DNA of 64,000 nt from Amanita rubescens (taxonomy: Eukaryota > Basidiomycota > Agaricomycetes > Agaricales > Amanitaceae), in assembly GCA_015039365.1 (NCBI GenBank), contig WION01000186.1, forward strand, positions 1-64,000, read 5' to 3'. The position numbers and the translations under genes were made by a program. Under the pieces are notes generated by a model. The model saw only the letters and a program-made list of their open reading frames with translations. It ran no database searches and was not told the origin of the DNA. This document shows, piece by piece, positions 1 to 11,307 of this stretch; position 1 is the stretch's first letter, and every line of letters begins with the position of its first letter.

Positions 1-1203
1 CATAACAAGCATTTAACTGATCTTTGCAACCACCCCTCTTGTACCAATCATTCCGCATTTCTTGCAATACAGAGTCGTTCTGCAACTGGCCATATCCAGG
101 TGCATTCGTCGCAAAGTCCAGGTAAGATTTGTATTGGATTAATGGATCATACCAACCACTTCTCGAGTTAGCTCAGCTTAATCATCAATACGTACGATGC
201 TCACTTGTTTATCATCAGCGCGCTAACGACGATTTTCGATACCCTTTGTTTTTCCGCTTCGAATGAGGGCATTCTGGGTGGTCGAAATCCGCGACAAACT
301 CGGGCCCGTAATGACCGCCATAACTCTCAGTGGCAAAAATAAATCTGTAAGTGGGATGAAGAGTCAGCATGTTTCATTGGTGCACAGATAGAGAATGGAC
401 TGACTCCCGGCTTTGGTATTTAGAAAATGCTTGACTTTCGAAAAGGATTTGAAAAGTTTTCACATACGGGCGGGGCAGCTGCAGATGTGCTATCGACGGT
501 TGTCGGTTGCCATAAGAAAATCCAGTGCCAATGGGCTGGTCGATATAGATTACTGTCATATTTTTTGTAAGGACGTGTTCGCTATTTAATTCATATCTTG
601 TTACCGTTACTGAGATTGTTCCAGCTGTACGGAAAATTCAAGAGTCGATATATATTTTAAAATCACAAACTAAAGGGGCCCGACCTGTACGGGTTATGTA
701 ATATCGTTTGACCGTCGGGTGCAACATGACAAGGCCCATTTTCTGTTGTCCGTTATATACGTGAATGGAATTTAAATGCATCTAAATCACCTTGAAAAAG
801 GACCTATCATGGACGAACAGCCGGGGCCACCGTTTAACCTGTATACAATATATCCGACAAACCTCCTTCAAACAATCCAGATCACGTACCAGAGTGTGAA
901 TGGTGCTGTCTCCGCGTTCTCTCGTGCCTCGAAAAACCAGAACCACTGTCAAGAGTGTTCAATAAACTGGTTTAAGTGTGTTGACCGAGAGCATACTATA
1001 TGCTGTGTGTCTGCGATGTCGACGTAGCCAGATTTTTGGTGGACGCCAGGGGTCGTCTCGCACACCCCGGAATCAGAAACATAGCGTAACTTGCTATCAG
1101 GCTGCGCAACGGAATCAAAAGTTGTGTGCTTGACAGACGTTATGGCATAGACGTAGCTCGCGAGGCAGAGCCAAAGTGGGAACCGAAAGCGAACAAAGAC
1201 CAT
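1..1203 (-). pseudogene. Serine carboxypeptidase (peptidase S10), partial and frame-broken
   Basis: This is a secreted S10 carboxypeptidase that removes C-terminal residues from peptides. It starts at the ATG at 1203 with a hydrophobic signal peptide, followed by CETTPGVHQKSGYVDI, the usual S10 N-terminus (exon 997-1203). Conserved blocks follow across short introns: WFWFFEARE, LNGGPGCSSM, YIDQPIGTGFSYG and the nucleophile block FATESYGGHYGP (Ser codon about 323-325). Further down come INN/GWYDP and QYKSYLDFA, and the gene runs off the left edge before the catalytic Asp and His. Exon borders from 1203 down to about 520 splice cleanly. After SYG the reading frame changes at least four times (about 519-505, 475, 285 and 265), each fitting a one-base insertion while the protein-level match continues. 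It is therefore either a very young pseudogene or a consensus-sequence error. Family assignment is secure. Confidence 0.85.
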
Positions 1204-1223
1204 TGGAACCGAAAGCCAAACAG

Positions 1224-1330
1224 GCGTTCCTTTCCCCGATAGTTATACCATCCTCGGGATGCCGAACCAACGCTAAATAGGTATTCCTTTCCCCGATAGT
1301 TATGCCGTCCTCGAGGATGCCGAACCAACC
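1224..1330. repeat. Two-copy tandem repeat, about 57-bp unit
   Basis: Two near-identical copies share the core CCTTTCCCCGATAGTTAT and end in GCCGAACCAAC. They lie just upstream of the carboxypeptidase start. A shorter echo, GGAACCGAAAGC, occurs twice inside the first exon's start region (1179 and 1205). No function can be read from it. Confidence 0.7.
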
Positions 1331-1707
1331 AATAGGGTCCACATGGTGCACGTTACGAAACCGCTGCGAATCTCATTGTGTCAAATCTGTTGTACGAGAA
1401 CGTTAACGTACGTATTAACAACTTCTATTGAAATCGCCTGAAAACACTCGTTCTGCATCAAATTTCACATGGTTACTTGATTGAGCAGGCCATACTACGG
1501 AGATGCGCATCGCTATCATAGTATCAACGGCGCATTAGGAAGTACTTACAGTAGTAATGAGTTGCTTGTCTAACAGAAATTCAAAACCTGCCTTACTTGG
1601 ATACTGACATAACTAGGTGGCGTTGTTTCCAGGGCGGCGATACCGGAAAGCATTTTGGAATGAAGGAGTTGTTGAAACAAGGGAATGGAATATAGCCAAA
1701 AACAAAA

Positions 1708-1789
1708 GGCGCTACCAGGGTTCGAACCTGGGTTTCGGGAAGTTGAGCACGGTCAGAATCCCGAGTGATAACCACTACACTATAGCGCC
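1708..1789 (-). tRNA. tRNA-Gln (CTG anticodon) with a short intron
   Basis: On the minus strand the acceptor stem is GGCGCTA paired with TAGCGCC. The D-arm carries AGTGGTTATCAC, and the T-arm CCAGGTTCGAACCCTGG has the standard GTTCGAA loop. The anticodon arm is CGGGA / TCCCG with loop TTCTGA, giving anticodon CTG (glutamine). About 11 nt interrupt it at the canonical 37/38 intron position. A T-rich run (TTTTGTTTTT) follows on the transcribed strand as a Pol III terminator. Confidence 0.9.
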
Positions 1790-1955
1790 TTAACTAAGGC
1801 TGGATATCCTATCCAACAAAACCATTGGTTCTACCGCGCCATCACTTCTCTAAAATATCAAAAGGGTTCCCAAGACATTCAATAAAGGAACTAATAGAGA
1901 AGACCGGTGGTGTAGGACTTGTAACATCACCCCCTATTAAATATTGACGTTGATG

Positions 1956-3619
1956 TTATTTTGCCCTTCGTAGTACTCGTAGACTGACGGGATAGGCGTT
2001 CTGGTCGGTAATAGATTTGTCCAATTTCAAGGCAACTCCAATGGGCTCGATACGCTATTCCCCAATGTCAAACAAAATCTTCGAGTGTAAGGAAGAGCCC
2101 TACATCGAATGCTGCTTTCAGTTGCGGATAAAACTTTATAGCCTCCAACATTGTGAAGTTGCTAAGCTCGTGTGTCAAGAATATGGGGCCTATCTGTAAT
2201 CATAATTGGAATTAAGTGTATGGAAGAGGACGAGGCGCCATACAGTATTGAACCGATTCGAGACGGCGTCATTAATGAATTGTTGATAATTGGCATCAAT
2301 ATCAGCGGCGGTAACACCGCGCACGCCTCTAACGCCAATCTTCTGAATCATAGCCCCACATAATCGTCCGCAGACCTAGCCCATTGGCAATGGCCCGAAT
2401 GCGGTCGTCAACGTCGCCGTATGGTGGCTAGTGTAAGGTCAATCGAACTGACCTCAGATATTGCGTGAGCTAGTTACCCGCCAGCACGTCGGCGTTATAC
2501 CAGTCACTAACTCGATTGCTTGCATCTGAAAATCGTATGAGCTAGCGTTATTCAGACGGTAATTCGAGTTACACCTATGTCGTCATCAGGTTAAACAGGA
2601 GCCAGAGCACATTTGCATCACGTACTATAGTATAGTTCGGCAAATGCATCCTCACTAGTGAACGCGGTCACTACTGATACGCATTGAACAAGGATAGGTG
2701 AGATTGTAATCAGGATTCTTACTGTAATGGTGTGACCAGGTATCTGCGACCGTAAACACCCCACTAGCTAGCAAATAAGGAGTTTACTCACGGGCACACA
2801 CTTCATGTCCTGACCATCCCATCTGTGTTACTCTCAAAGCAATTGGCGAAGAAATTAACTTACCAGTCAGCAGGGGCTCTCTGTGCCTCAAGTGGCCAAT
2901 CCATGACATTGCTACCGATATAAAACATTCGCTGTGGAAGAAATCCATCAAGAAGAGATAGTAGGAATTGTCTGACTAACTGGCTCTCTGGTTATTATTG
3001 GATAGAAAATCGTAAAACGCGTTATGTGAGCAATTTGGTCCGTCATCAAAGCCGTATCCCAGCGTGCGTGGCTGACAACCTGTAAGAAGGGTAATGTATA
3101 CATCAGATAAATTTCCAAACCTCCGGGAGTTGATAGACGTCTTGGGGCAAACCCTGATATTTCGGAAGTTACACATCCATTAAATGACCACCAGCAGTCA
3201 GGATCGCTCCGTGGATACGACCGAAAAGTGCCCGGAGAGTTCCCAGTTATCGTGCCCTTGCATACAAGGTTAGTAGACGTGGGGACCTTGCTGGAAACGC
3301 GTCACCTTAACAGATATATTTGGAATATTCGCCGGATATGGAATTCCACAAGTCGCGTGCGGTATCGTCAGTTCGGTAGAATTGACGCGGGGTGCCAAAT
3401 GGGAGGGAATAACGACAGGACTATTCGTGACGAGAGAATACGAATACGGCTGGCATTCTACAGCACCATCTACAAGTACGTCAAAGGGTCAAAATTACAA
3501 TGTGCGAAATTGCTAATGCGCATACCGCTTATAGCAGCCTCACCAGCTTCCGTTGTGCGGTTGTAGGCGAGACTTAGTGGAAAAAGCAACGCAGAAAGAA
3601 TGAGCCCAGCCCGCTGCAT
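1956..3619 (-). pseudogene. Chitin deacetylase (polysaccharide deacetylase, NodB domain), frame-broken
   Basis: Chitin deacetylases convert cell-wall chitin to chitosan. The ATG at 3619 opens a signal peptide (MQRAGLILSALLFPLSLAY). In order follow a fungal N-terminal region (FPPIWHPAS), DCWWS, the NodB motif 1 block GYGFDDGPNCSHNAFYDFL (about 3050-2990) and FYIGSNVMDWPLEAQRA. Next come the metal-binding TWSHHYMTAF, then [19 protein letters not shown] (motif 3), [11 protein letters not shown] and LTHELSNF. All pieces lie in order between plausible short introns, but at least four frame changes are needed, for example an extra base before FYIGSN (about 2925) and before GHEVCA. Several again look like one-base insertions. 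Typical family length is about 400-450 residues and the pieces here would cover most of that. Confidence 0.8.
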
Positions 3620-4078
3620 TGTCACCAATGGCGTGTCGCGTTAACTACAAATACCAAGGAGAATGCGGGGGAGGTTGGGGGGTCAGAACGACTTAGGGGA
3701 AGAGTAGGTGAGGTTCATGAAGAGTCGCTTAAAACCGCACTGACCGTCTTCGATCATTGCCACAGTGGGATATTGCGTGTATCCATGCGGCTAATTATGA
3801 GTCTAGCGTGATTCCGGGTTATCGGCGCTGGCTATAGACGTTGGGAATAAGTTGAGTCTGCCATGCACCCGTACCTCTGTTTGGGCTGACATTTGCTCCT
3901 AACTTAATTTTGACGTAATGAACCCAAGGCCAGCAGTCGTGTGTTGAAGGCGGACTTAGCCCGTGATAAAATCCCCTAGTTATAGCATTGTCAGTGAAGA
4001 ATCGAGACGTGGCCATTCGGAGCCGTCATGTATAACGCATCAGCTTTAGGTGTTCACAAAAAGAGCCGCGCATTCCAT
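3620..4078. other. Intergenic, nothing recognised
   Basis: There are only short open frames on either strand and no motif that I recognise. The interval separates the chitin deacetylase 5' end from a diverged duplication. Confidence 0.4.
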
Positions 4079-4265
4079 TTCTAGACATATTGACTCCTGA
4101 CTTGTATGTGTATTTGATAAATAACGATAATACTAAGACAAGATAAAGCACCTTGCAAGATGATGACCCGGGGGATAAGATATGTCGCACACATCTGCAG
4201 ATTTGATGCGTAATTCTGGGATGTCAAGGACCCAGAACGACGCACTCGCGGGAGAACGCTGACCC
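4079..4265. repeat. Diverged duplicate of the 5400-5635 flank
   Basis: Two blocks match sequence about 1.32-1.37 kb to the right. The first is an AT-rich block with GACTTGTAT (about 4080-4150 against 5400-5463). The second is AACGACGCACTC...GAG.ACGCT (about 4229-4262 against 5597-5632). Together with the coding similarity at 4290-4510 they show an old tandem duplication of the 3' end of the 5681-8753 gene and its downstream flank. Confidence 0.55.
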
Positions 4266-4526
4266 ACCTTCATATCCATAGTCGACTCCAATTTCCTTCG
4301 CCAATCCAGCACTTTGCGTAGTTAGGATATTGCTCCGCGCCGATGATCCTGGGCAATTTGAGAACAGGTGGCACCATGTTCCAGTTTCTCTAATTTTCCC
4401 GCTCGATACCTGTTCTTTCGACGAAGTTGCTTTCACACTTTTGACGAGCTTGCTCTCGTCGTCATCGGAGAATCCATCAAATAGGAGCAGCTGTATATGT
4501 ATCTCCGCTCGGCCTAGTGACTGCAA
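4224..4526 (-). pseudogene. Truncated copy of the C-terminus of the Ser/Pro-rich gene next door
   Basis: The translation contains LVKSVKA, TGTWCHLFSNCPGSSARSNI and a trailing hydrophobic segment. This aligns colinearly with FVKRVEA...RNWNAVPPVPKLPESLARSNI at the C-terminus of the 5681-8753 product. DNA identity is obvious by eye (for example the block around CGCGCC.ATGAT.C.GGGCAATTT.GAACAGGTGGCACC). Nothing upstream of this C-terminal segment is preserved, so it is a relic of a partial tandem duplication. Confidence 0.7.
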
Positions 4527-4609
4527 GTTGAATTCAGGCGTGCCACTCAGGCTGTGATCGTAAGTATCCCAGAGTCACATTCTCACATCTCTCAGGCTCT
4601 AGTCCAGGA

Positions 4610-4800
4610 TGGACAGCTCCCCGATTTTCCGCCGCTTGACGGAGGTATACATTGACTCCTTCGCATCTGTGAGTGGCGGGTTGGTCCTATATATATGCCG
4701 TCAGCCCCATAACAACAGAAGGATTTCTAGATCATTGGGTAACTTTTGATCACGAAAACACCGCAGAATGTTATGGGCCTCTTTCCGCCCCACGCCCACC
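4610..4800 (+). pseudogene. Protein-kinase N-lobe relic
   Basis: The frame contains LDHWVTFDHENTAECYG, which matches the alpha-C/beta-4 segment of the two kinases further on (DRWAILDHKNIAKCYGY near 12,100 minus and GRWVTLDHKNVAKCYGY near 22,470 minus). Only this short block is recognisable, with no HRD or DFG segment nearby. It is a third, dead member of the same kinase family, inserted between the two halves of the tandem duplication and on the opposite strand. Confidence 0.5.
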
Positions 4801-5680
4801 CGCATTCAACCATAGCTCGACAGCAGACATCAAGCTCAGCTTTGATATGACGCACCGCCGGATCGCGGGCTCGTGCTTTTCCGTAGCAAGGTGCGTCTCG
4901 CATGCTTGCAATTCAAACAGGGTATGCGAGAGTTTGGAGTACTGCCTCCGCTTGACGACTGGTAGCGAGAGAGGAAGAGGAAAGGAATTGCGTTGCGCGC
5001 TGCAGATTTCCTGTGTTTTGTTTAGGTTTTGTAGCCTTGTGAACTTTTGCAACACTGTAAACGAATAATTTCAGTCGTGCGGAAGCAGGTCCGAGGGGAC
5101 CTCTCTGTACCATGGCCAGCATGCTCGACACGCTTTGTGCTCGCAACCGCATCCGGAAACTACTGAAGCTACTCCCGCTCTGAAGTGGCTCACCTTAGTC
5201 GCTGGTCGTGTGATCAGTAGAGGTCGAGCTACTTCTGGGATGCGTTGGCAGTTCACTAAGAGGTTTCACGGCACGTAAAGAGGCCATCGCCGCTGCGATA
5301 TATTTGAGGGAATCACTACCAGCGTTAGACTGTACGTTCGTAGCACTGTCACAGAGCTCGATCGTGACATACGAAATTAGAAACATCCATGCAATTCATT
5401 TTTCTAGAGACCAACTATTGACTTGTATATTTGCACAATAATGTAGAATAAATACGATAGATGCCAAAACAACCAAAAGACAAAGAAAGCACCTGGCGAC
5501 GTGAAGACGTTCTGGGGTGTAATGCCAGCAATAATGGTATGTCGTCTCCCCACCGCTCGTCTGCGGGATTTATCCATAATTCCAAGATATTAACGGCCCA
5601 AAACGACGCACTCTCAAGAGAGCGCTACCAGAAAAAAGAAAAAGAAAAGTTAACGTGACCACTTGCATGCTTCAAAACTT

Positions 5681-8600
5681 TCAAAACTGAATCCAGGTTG
5701 TTTCGCCCACCCCAGCACTCTTCAACTGGTTTTGCCGTGTCAAGATATTACTTCGCGCCAATGATTCGGGTAATTTAGGAACAGGTGGCACCGCGTTCCA
5801 ATTTCGTTTGTTTCCTCGCTCAATACCTGCTTCGTCCAACATGGCTTCCACTCTCTTAACGAACCGTGACCTCGTTTCCTCACTCTTTTGAGGATCCATG
5901 AAACTGCCGCGGCTGTATACGCTGCCACTCCACCTGCTCAGCCTAGGATCCGCACCATCTTCGTGATCTGAATAGTAAATCGTCGATCGTCGCTTATTCG
6001 AGAACTCCTTGCTGTAGAAAGATTCGTCTTCGTCCACGTAGCTCTCGACGTCAGTCCTGGAGCTTGCCTCAGGGGGTGGCACCACAGGAGGTGGTACCAC
6101 TTCGACGGAAAGGGCTTCGAAGGATCTACTTCGGCCTAGTGCTCTACCCTCTGCTTCATGCTCATCTCGATGATTAGGCGTCTCCGCGAATCGATCTAGA
6201 ACGTCTTGCATTTCTTGACCATCAGCGGCATCGCCATCAGGCTCCGTACCCTTCGAACTGTCTGATTGACGGCGATACTCCGCTCCGTTGACGATCATGC
6301 GGTGTTCTGAGATGTGCTGCTTAGAAACTTTTAACCCTCCTTTCGCTCCATCATTGTTCTTGACACTCTGATAAGAACCCGCTCGAGCACGAAGCCTCGA
6401 TAAAAAAGGTACATCCCTGCTGCGGTCCGTGGGACTCAAAGAACGTATAATCGATGAGCCATTGACGCCGAAAGGATCGTCCTCTCCCTCATTCGGAACC
6501 ACATCAGGAATCTTGGGCAAAGGAGCATTGGGTGGAGGACTAGGCGGTGGTATATCGTAGTAAGATAGCGAGTTAGGCGTTGGATATGATAGAGTTCCAT
6601 TGCTTGTGGAGCATACGGAAGTTGTGTTCGTCCCAGATGGTGAAGGTACAACCCCTTCCGACAGAGAAATGGGGCTTGGTCCTCTGCCGTTGGTCGAAAG
6701 ACGTGTCAGTGATGGCGCAATACTTAAATTTGTAGCAACGGTCAAATTGGAGTACCGAGGCCGGCGAGAAGGCGCCCGGGAGATAGTAGGAGAAGACGGC
6801 GCAGATGCAGATGCAACAACCGACAACGAAGGGGGCGAAAGGAAAGTAGGTGAGATAGGACCTTGCAGGTAAGTGGGCGAAAGCAAAGCAGGCAGCGTAA
6901 GAGAAGTATGTTGTCCGCGGCTTTCCAGACCGCCACTTCCAGCCTGGGGGAAGGGACTAAGGGCACGTAGCGAATCACAGGGGAGGGCTTCGGGCCGGTC
7001 CTGGTATTGAATATGGTTGCTGGTTGCTTCCGAAGGCGATGGAGAAACAGACCTCCCGAGGGGAAGAGAAATGGCAGGAAACTTGGAAGGTGATGCAGGC
7101 GATGATTTGGAGCTAGAAAAGAACCGAAGACCTTTATGCTTTGGCATTCTAGTCTCACGCGAAGGTCCATTGCTGATGTTACTTGTGGAGGACCTGGACG
7201 ACTCGCCAGATACATGCGAATCTCTAATTCTCTTCTCGGACGAAACCTCGCTCTTGAGATCCGTAGATTTGGCCTGGGGAAATGGTGTATTTGACATCGT
7301 GGGTGGTGCTGAAACGGGAAGAACCGGAGAAGTATGAGGTAAGATAGTGTCTGCAAAACTCGTATCCAAGGATGGTAGCACCGGCAGAGTAGGCAGTTGC
7401 GTCGGCCCAATACCAGGCGGTGGCCAGTTCTTCGTCGAACCGGTCTTGAATGACTTTCCACCAAGCTTAAAGAACGTGGTTCTCGACTTTTTCAACCCAG
7501 GACCTGGAGAAGAAACACAGCTGGTATCAGTTTCGTATCCAGCGGTTTGTTTCTTCTTCTTGCCGAATCTGCTTCTTCGCGAGGGCGCGTCTGTTTCATA
7601 TCCTTTAAAAGCTAAGCTCTCTCCAGCTTCCGTGCCCTTCTTAGTCCCTCTGGACGTGAAGCTCGTGGCTCTTTGCCGCTCTACCTCTTCCTTCTTTGCA
7701 GACTCCCCCTCTTCTTCCGCGCGTGCTTCCTCATCCTTCGCTTCGGCCCCTTTATCTCGACCGGCCTTCTTTCTGCCCGCCTTACCGCCGCTCTTTTCCT
7801 TCCCCTTTACATCGCTTGCGTATCCCGCATCGCTTTCATAACCGTCCCCCCGACGTTTTCTCAACTTGGCGGGTATGCGAACTGAAGGTAGGTGCATAGC
7901 TGACGCGTCTGGAGATGTCACAGGAGTCAGAGTGAGGATGCCTGAAGTGTTGGTAGATTGTATTCCTGTCCCGTCGTGCGCGTCGGAAAGAAGGAAAGGT
8001 TCTTCAGGGATTGACAATGTACCTGGCACGAAAGATTTTTGCGGAGAGGAAAAGCTCCTCGTTGACGATGCTAAGGATCTACTGGATGAGGGTGGTGAAT
8101 ATGGGAAACGAGCGGAAGACGTCGAGGACCAGTCTTCTGAAGCAGCGGAAGAGCCGTAAGTTAAGCCAAGGGAAGAGGTGGACTCCTATATATGGTTGTG
8201 GTCAACGAAAGGTGTCTTCTAGGGCATCAGAGTGAGGTAAACAGAACAAGTTAATCTAGGGTAACGCCGAGAAAATTACCCCTAGCCCATTAGGATTAAG
8301 AGCGTCCGTTTGGCTCTAAGCTATGTCCGGCACATATACTTAGTTCCACGGTATTGTCATAAGTTCGGTAATTGAACGTCTTTACCATGACACCGTGGTC
8401 AAATGCCATAAGACAGCGGAGATGTTCGGGTGCCCGAATCAGAAATTGAAGGTGTGACAATGCCCACTGAGCCCCAGCCATACAACATATGAAAGCGAAA
8501 TAATGCAATTCAACATTTGAAAAACTCAACGCACCTCTTCGTCCTCATGAACGGAGTTGTTGTACACCCAGTCCGTGACAGCACCGTTTGTTCCCATACC

Positions 8601-8753
8601 GATCTGCATTGCAACATCGAGCACGGACGCCCTCAACAAATTGGAATCACGCTTGATTGACATATTCCGCGTCGGTGCAATCCTCGGACGGGCAAAAGGA
8701 GCCCCTGGGGCGCGCACAGTATTTCCAACGGCACCGATTTTTTGGCTTTCCAT
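5681..8753 (-). CDS. Conserved basidiomycete Ser/Pro-rich protein of unknown function
   Basis: The main exon (5681 to about 8185) is one long open frame. It contains degenerate repeats around a GYESDAGYASD / GYETD motif, a Lys/Glu-rich stretch, FFKLGGKSF, long Ser/Pro-rich disordered segments, PPPSPPPNAPLPKIP, and a conserved C-terminal tail ending ARSNILTRQNQ...TTWIQF. The frame stays open upstream of the GTG at 8029, through SFVPGTLSIPEE, to a possible splice acceptor near 8186. A first exon at about 8535-8753 carries IKRDSNLLRASVLDVAMQIG, a block I associate with the N-termini of similar basidiomycete proteins. It ends in GAG|GTGCGT and would join in phase. The 350-nt interval between them is long for an intron and may hide another small exon. 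The start is set at the ATG of MESQKIGA (8753), and an upstream exon is possible. A nuclear or cytoskeletal scaffold role would be a guess. Confidence 0.65.
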
Positions 8754-10450
8754 GCCTGACGCGAAAATGAAGGGAGATGTTCGGATCGACTTGCGACCGT
8801 TGAAAAACACGATAAAGTGAAAAGACCGTTAGACGCTTGCGTGAAAAGAATGGTAGAGGGTCAGAACAGTCACAAAGCCATGGAGGGAGAACAAGTAGAC
8901 GAGGGGTTCTCGGGTTTCTACAAATTTAAGTCACGTGACAGGCACGCATCAACGGCACGCTTTTTACCGTGGCATGCCGCACGGCCAAGTAGACTCCTCC
9001 AGGATTAACGTCCAATCCGTTCCCTTGGCGATGTACCCGGAATGAATTCATGAAAGCATGGCATGTCTATGATATGGTGGACAAAGTGCGCTTCAACGCC
9101 GATACTTGGCATAATGATATCGTAAATGCTACGTGAATGACGAGAACCCAATTCTTTGGGATTTTCAAGTAAAAAATGGCGAAAACAAGTGCTCTCTTTC
9201 GGTTCAGGGCTCCATTGATGGTATGAACCTTAGGTCTGCTCCTTTTGATCTCATTTCGTCGCACCAACAAGCTTAAGAGTAAGATCGCCGCGCTTGCGTG
9301 CGAGATTTCAAGCTTCAAGCTTCAAGGCCACCTATCAACGACTTACGTTACATAAATAACGTGCATCGCAAGTGGTTTAGTCTTTTCAGGCTTTCTCGTC
9401 TCCACTCTGTTAACTTTGATGTGAAGGTGGTTACTTGAGGTTGACACGGGCAGAGATCCTAACGAGGTCGACCATTTGTTCTGTACGCGGTTACTTAACT
9501 AGTGATGTAAATGATGAATGATGATAAGTGATATAACCTCCGTACGTTTTATGTAACAATGTCCGGCCCATCAAATATGAAAACTGGGCAGCTGGGGAAG
9601 CTTTTTTTTTTTCATGATCACTTGCGGCCTCGTACCTTACTCGGGGACCGAGACAATCATTATTTCATTTCGACGATCGTTGACTGTTGACATGCGCGAC
9701 ACTCCCTAGTATCACGAAACCATAATCATTGCCTCGGGGATATACGCCAGTGTTATTACCAGGAATCACTAGACAGAAGACCTCGGAGGCCCTTATCCGT
9801 GCACAAAGCCCAAGTAATGAGTAAGATTGGTTGCGATCAAAAGATCGTGCCCTGAAATGAGTGACTGTCATTCCAAGACAAGCTCTGCAAAGATCGACAT
9901 TTGAGTTGCTAGGTTTCTGTTGACAAGTCCCAGTTTAGCAAAATTTGGCAAGAATGCGGTTGAGCCGGAATTCATTTTTGCGAGGAAGGTAAGGTAAGGT
10001 AAGGAGAGGTTGATGACTTTGTTCACCGTCAACTGTCGGTCCAAGTCCTGTTCAGTGTTCAAAAGGGTTTTCAAAGCAGTCGCGTGGTCGAAGTGTGCGA
10101 ATTTTTGCAAGCGGTACTTACTATATAACGCGCGTTTCCCACACGGGTCAGCAGAGAAACCTACGTGAAAGGTTCCACATCGAGATGTTGTGCCAAGACG
10201 AGGTGGTGACGACTTATGAAGGATGCTATGTCCGTCGCCCAGACCATTCCGTGCTTCGATTTGAAAAGAAACGATGAAGAGGCTTCAAGGAGCGACGCGA
10301 CAACAACGTAAACTTGCCGCGATATGCTTATATCCGATGCGAACCTGGGCCTGATTGTGGGGAAATGGGACTGGGGATCTCCTAACGAGGAGAAATTTTA
10401 CTCAAGTGCGTGCATATAGGATTGGTCCCGATCTGTCATTTTGAAACACA

Positions 10451-10483
10451 TGATTCACAACTGACATCGTCAGTTGTGAATCA
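10451..10483. repeat. Perfect 15-bp hairpin
   Basis: TGATTCACAACTGAC (10451-10465) and its exact reverse complement (10469-10483) are separated by ATC. There is no T-run next to it, and no gene end lies within 800 bp that it could serve. Confidence 0.85.
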
Positions 10484-11216
10484 GGCCAGAAAGGGTGTAA
10501 CCTTCGTCGTTATGTAGAGCCCCAAGTCATCCCATCGAACCCAGGCTGCCAGCCCGCCGCCAACTTAAAGTTAGCATGCACTGGCATCAGGGGTATGCAA
10601 ACCTAGAATAGCTCAGCTGTAGAGAAATCGTAAATGGTAAATGGAAACGTCACTACTTCCCACTGAATCCCGGTGCAGAAACTGTGCATAATCGTGATTG
10701 TGCGTCTGCACCGCATGTCCAGTCATTTTTTGAACTACAACGACACGTGTCGCGGTAGAAGAGCGTATAGAGCGATGGTCGTTGATCCAATTTCTCACGC
10801 TGTGCTCGGGTGAAATGGAAGTTGTGAAAGCTGTATGAACTATGCGTTGCGGAAAGATAACATTTGACAGTTACCACTTGTTGCTCTCGTGAAACCCGTT
10901 TTGTTCAGATGCTATTCAGTGTTATACTACGACTCTACGAGGAATACAGCATGGAAGGCAATGCCTAATGGAACGAGTCATTATTTATTCGATCTTCTGA
11001 GGAACCTCACGCGTGCTAAACGATGCATAGCAATAAGGTGTACACCTAGTATAGTAGACCATCGTGAAAAGCCAGCTATTTGGCCAAATCATCCAGAAGA
11101 GCCGGGGTAGCGCTTGTGCATTATGACTCAAGCGAATTCCATATGTCGTGTGTGAGACTCCCGTTCATCGGTAACAATTCACGCACCGAAAACAGTCAAA
11201 ATTGGCGCCGTAAGCG

Positions 11217-11250
11217 AAATATTTTCTCGTGCATAAACGAGAAAATATTT
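11217..11250. repeat. Perfect 14-bp hairpin
   Basis: AAATATTTTCTCGT (11217-11230) and its exact reverse complement (11237-11250) flank the loop GCATAA. It sits about 60 bp beyond the 3' end of the minus-strand kinase gene, so it could lie in that gene's 3' UTR or terminator region. Confidence 0.8.
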
Positions 11251-11307
11251 GTCGTTAGTCGTCTTGGCCATCGGGTATGCTTCTGTGGCAGATGAGGGTT
11301 AAAACGA

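Larger units (their letters stand above)
8754..11307. other. Long intergenic stretch with two perfect hairpins
   Basis: No gene family is recognisable on either strand, and the open frames are short and lack conserved motifs. It holds a GGTAA x4 microsatellite (about 9985-10003) and two perfect inverted repeats listed separately. Confidence 0.4.

Noticed and set aside
6742..7841. Long open frames opposite and overlapping the Ser/Pro-rich gene
   Set aside because: They are shadows of a long biased coding exon. They lack motifs, and the minus-strand frame has repeats and a paralogous C-terminus supporting it.
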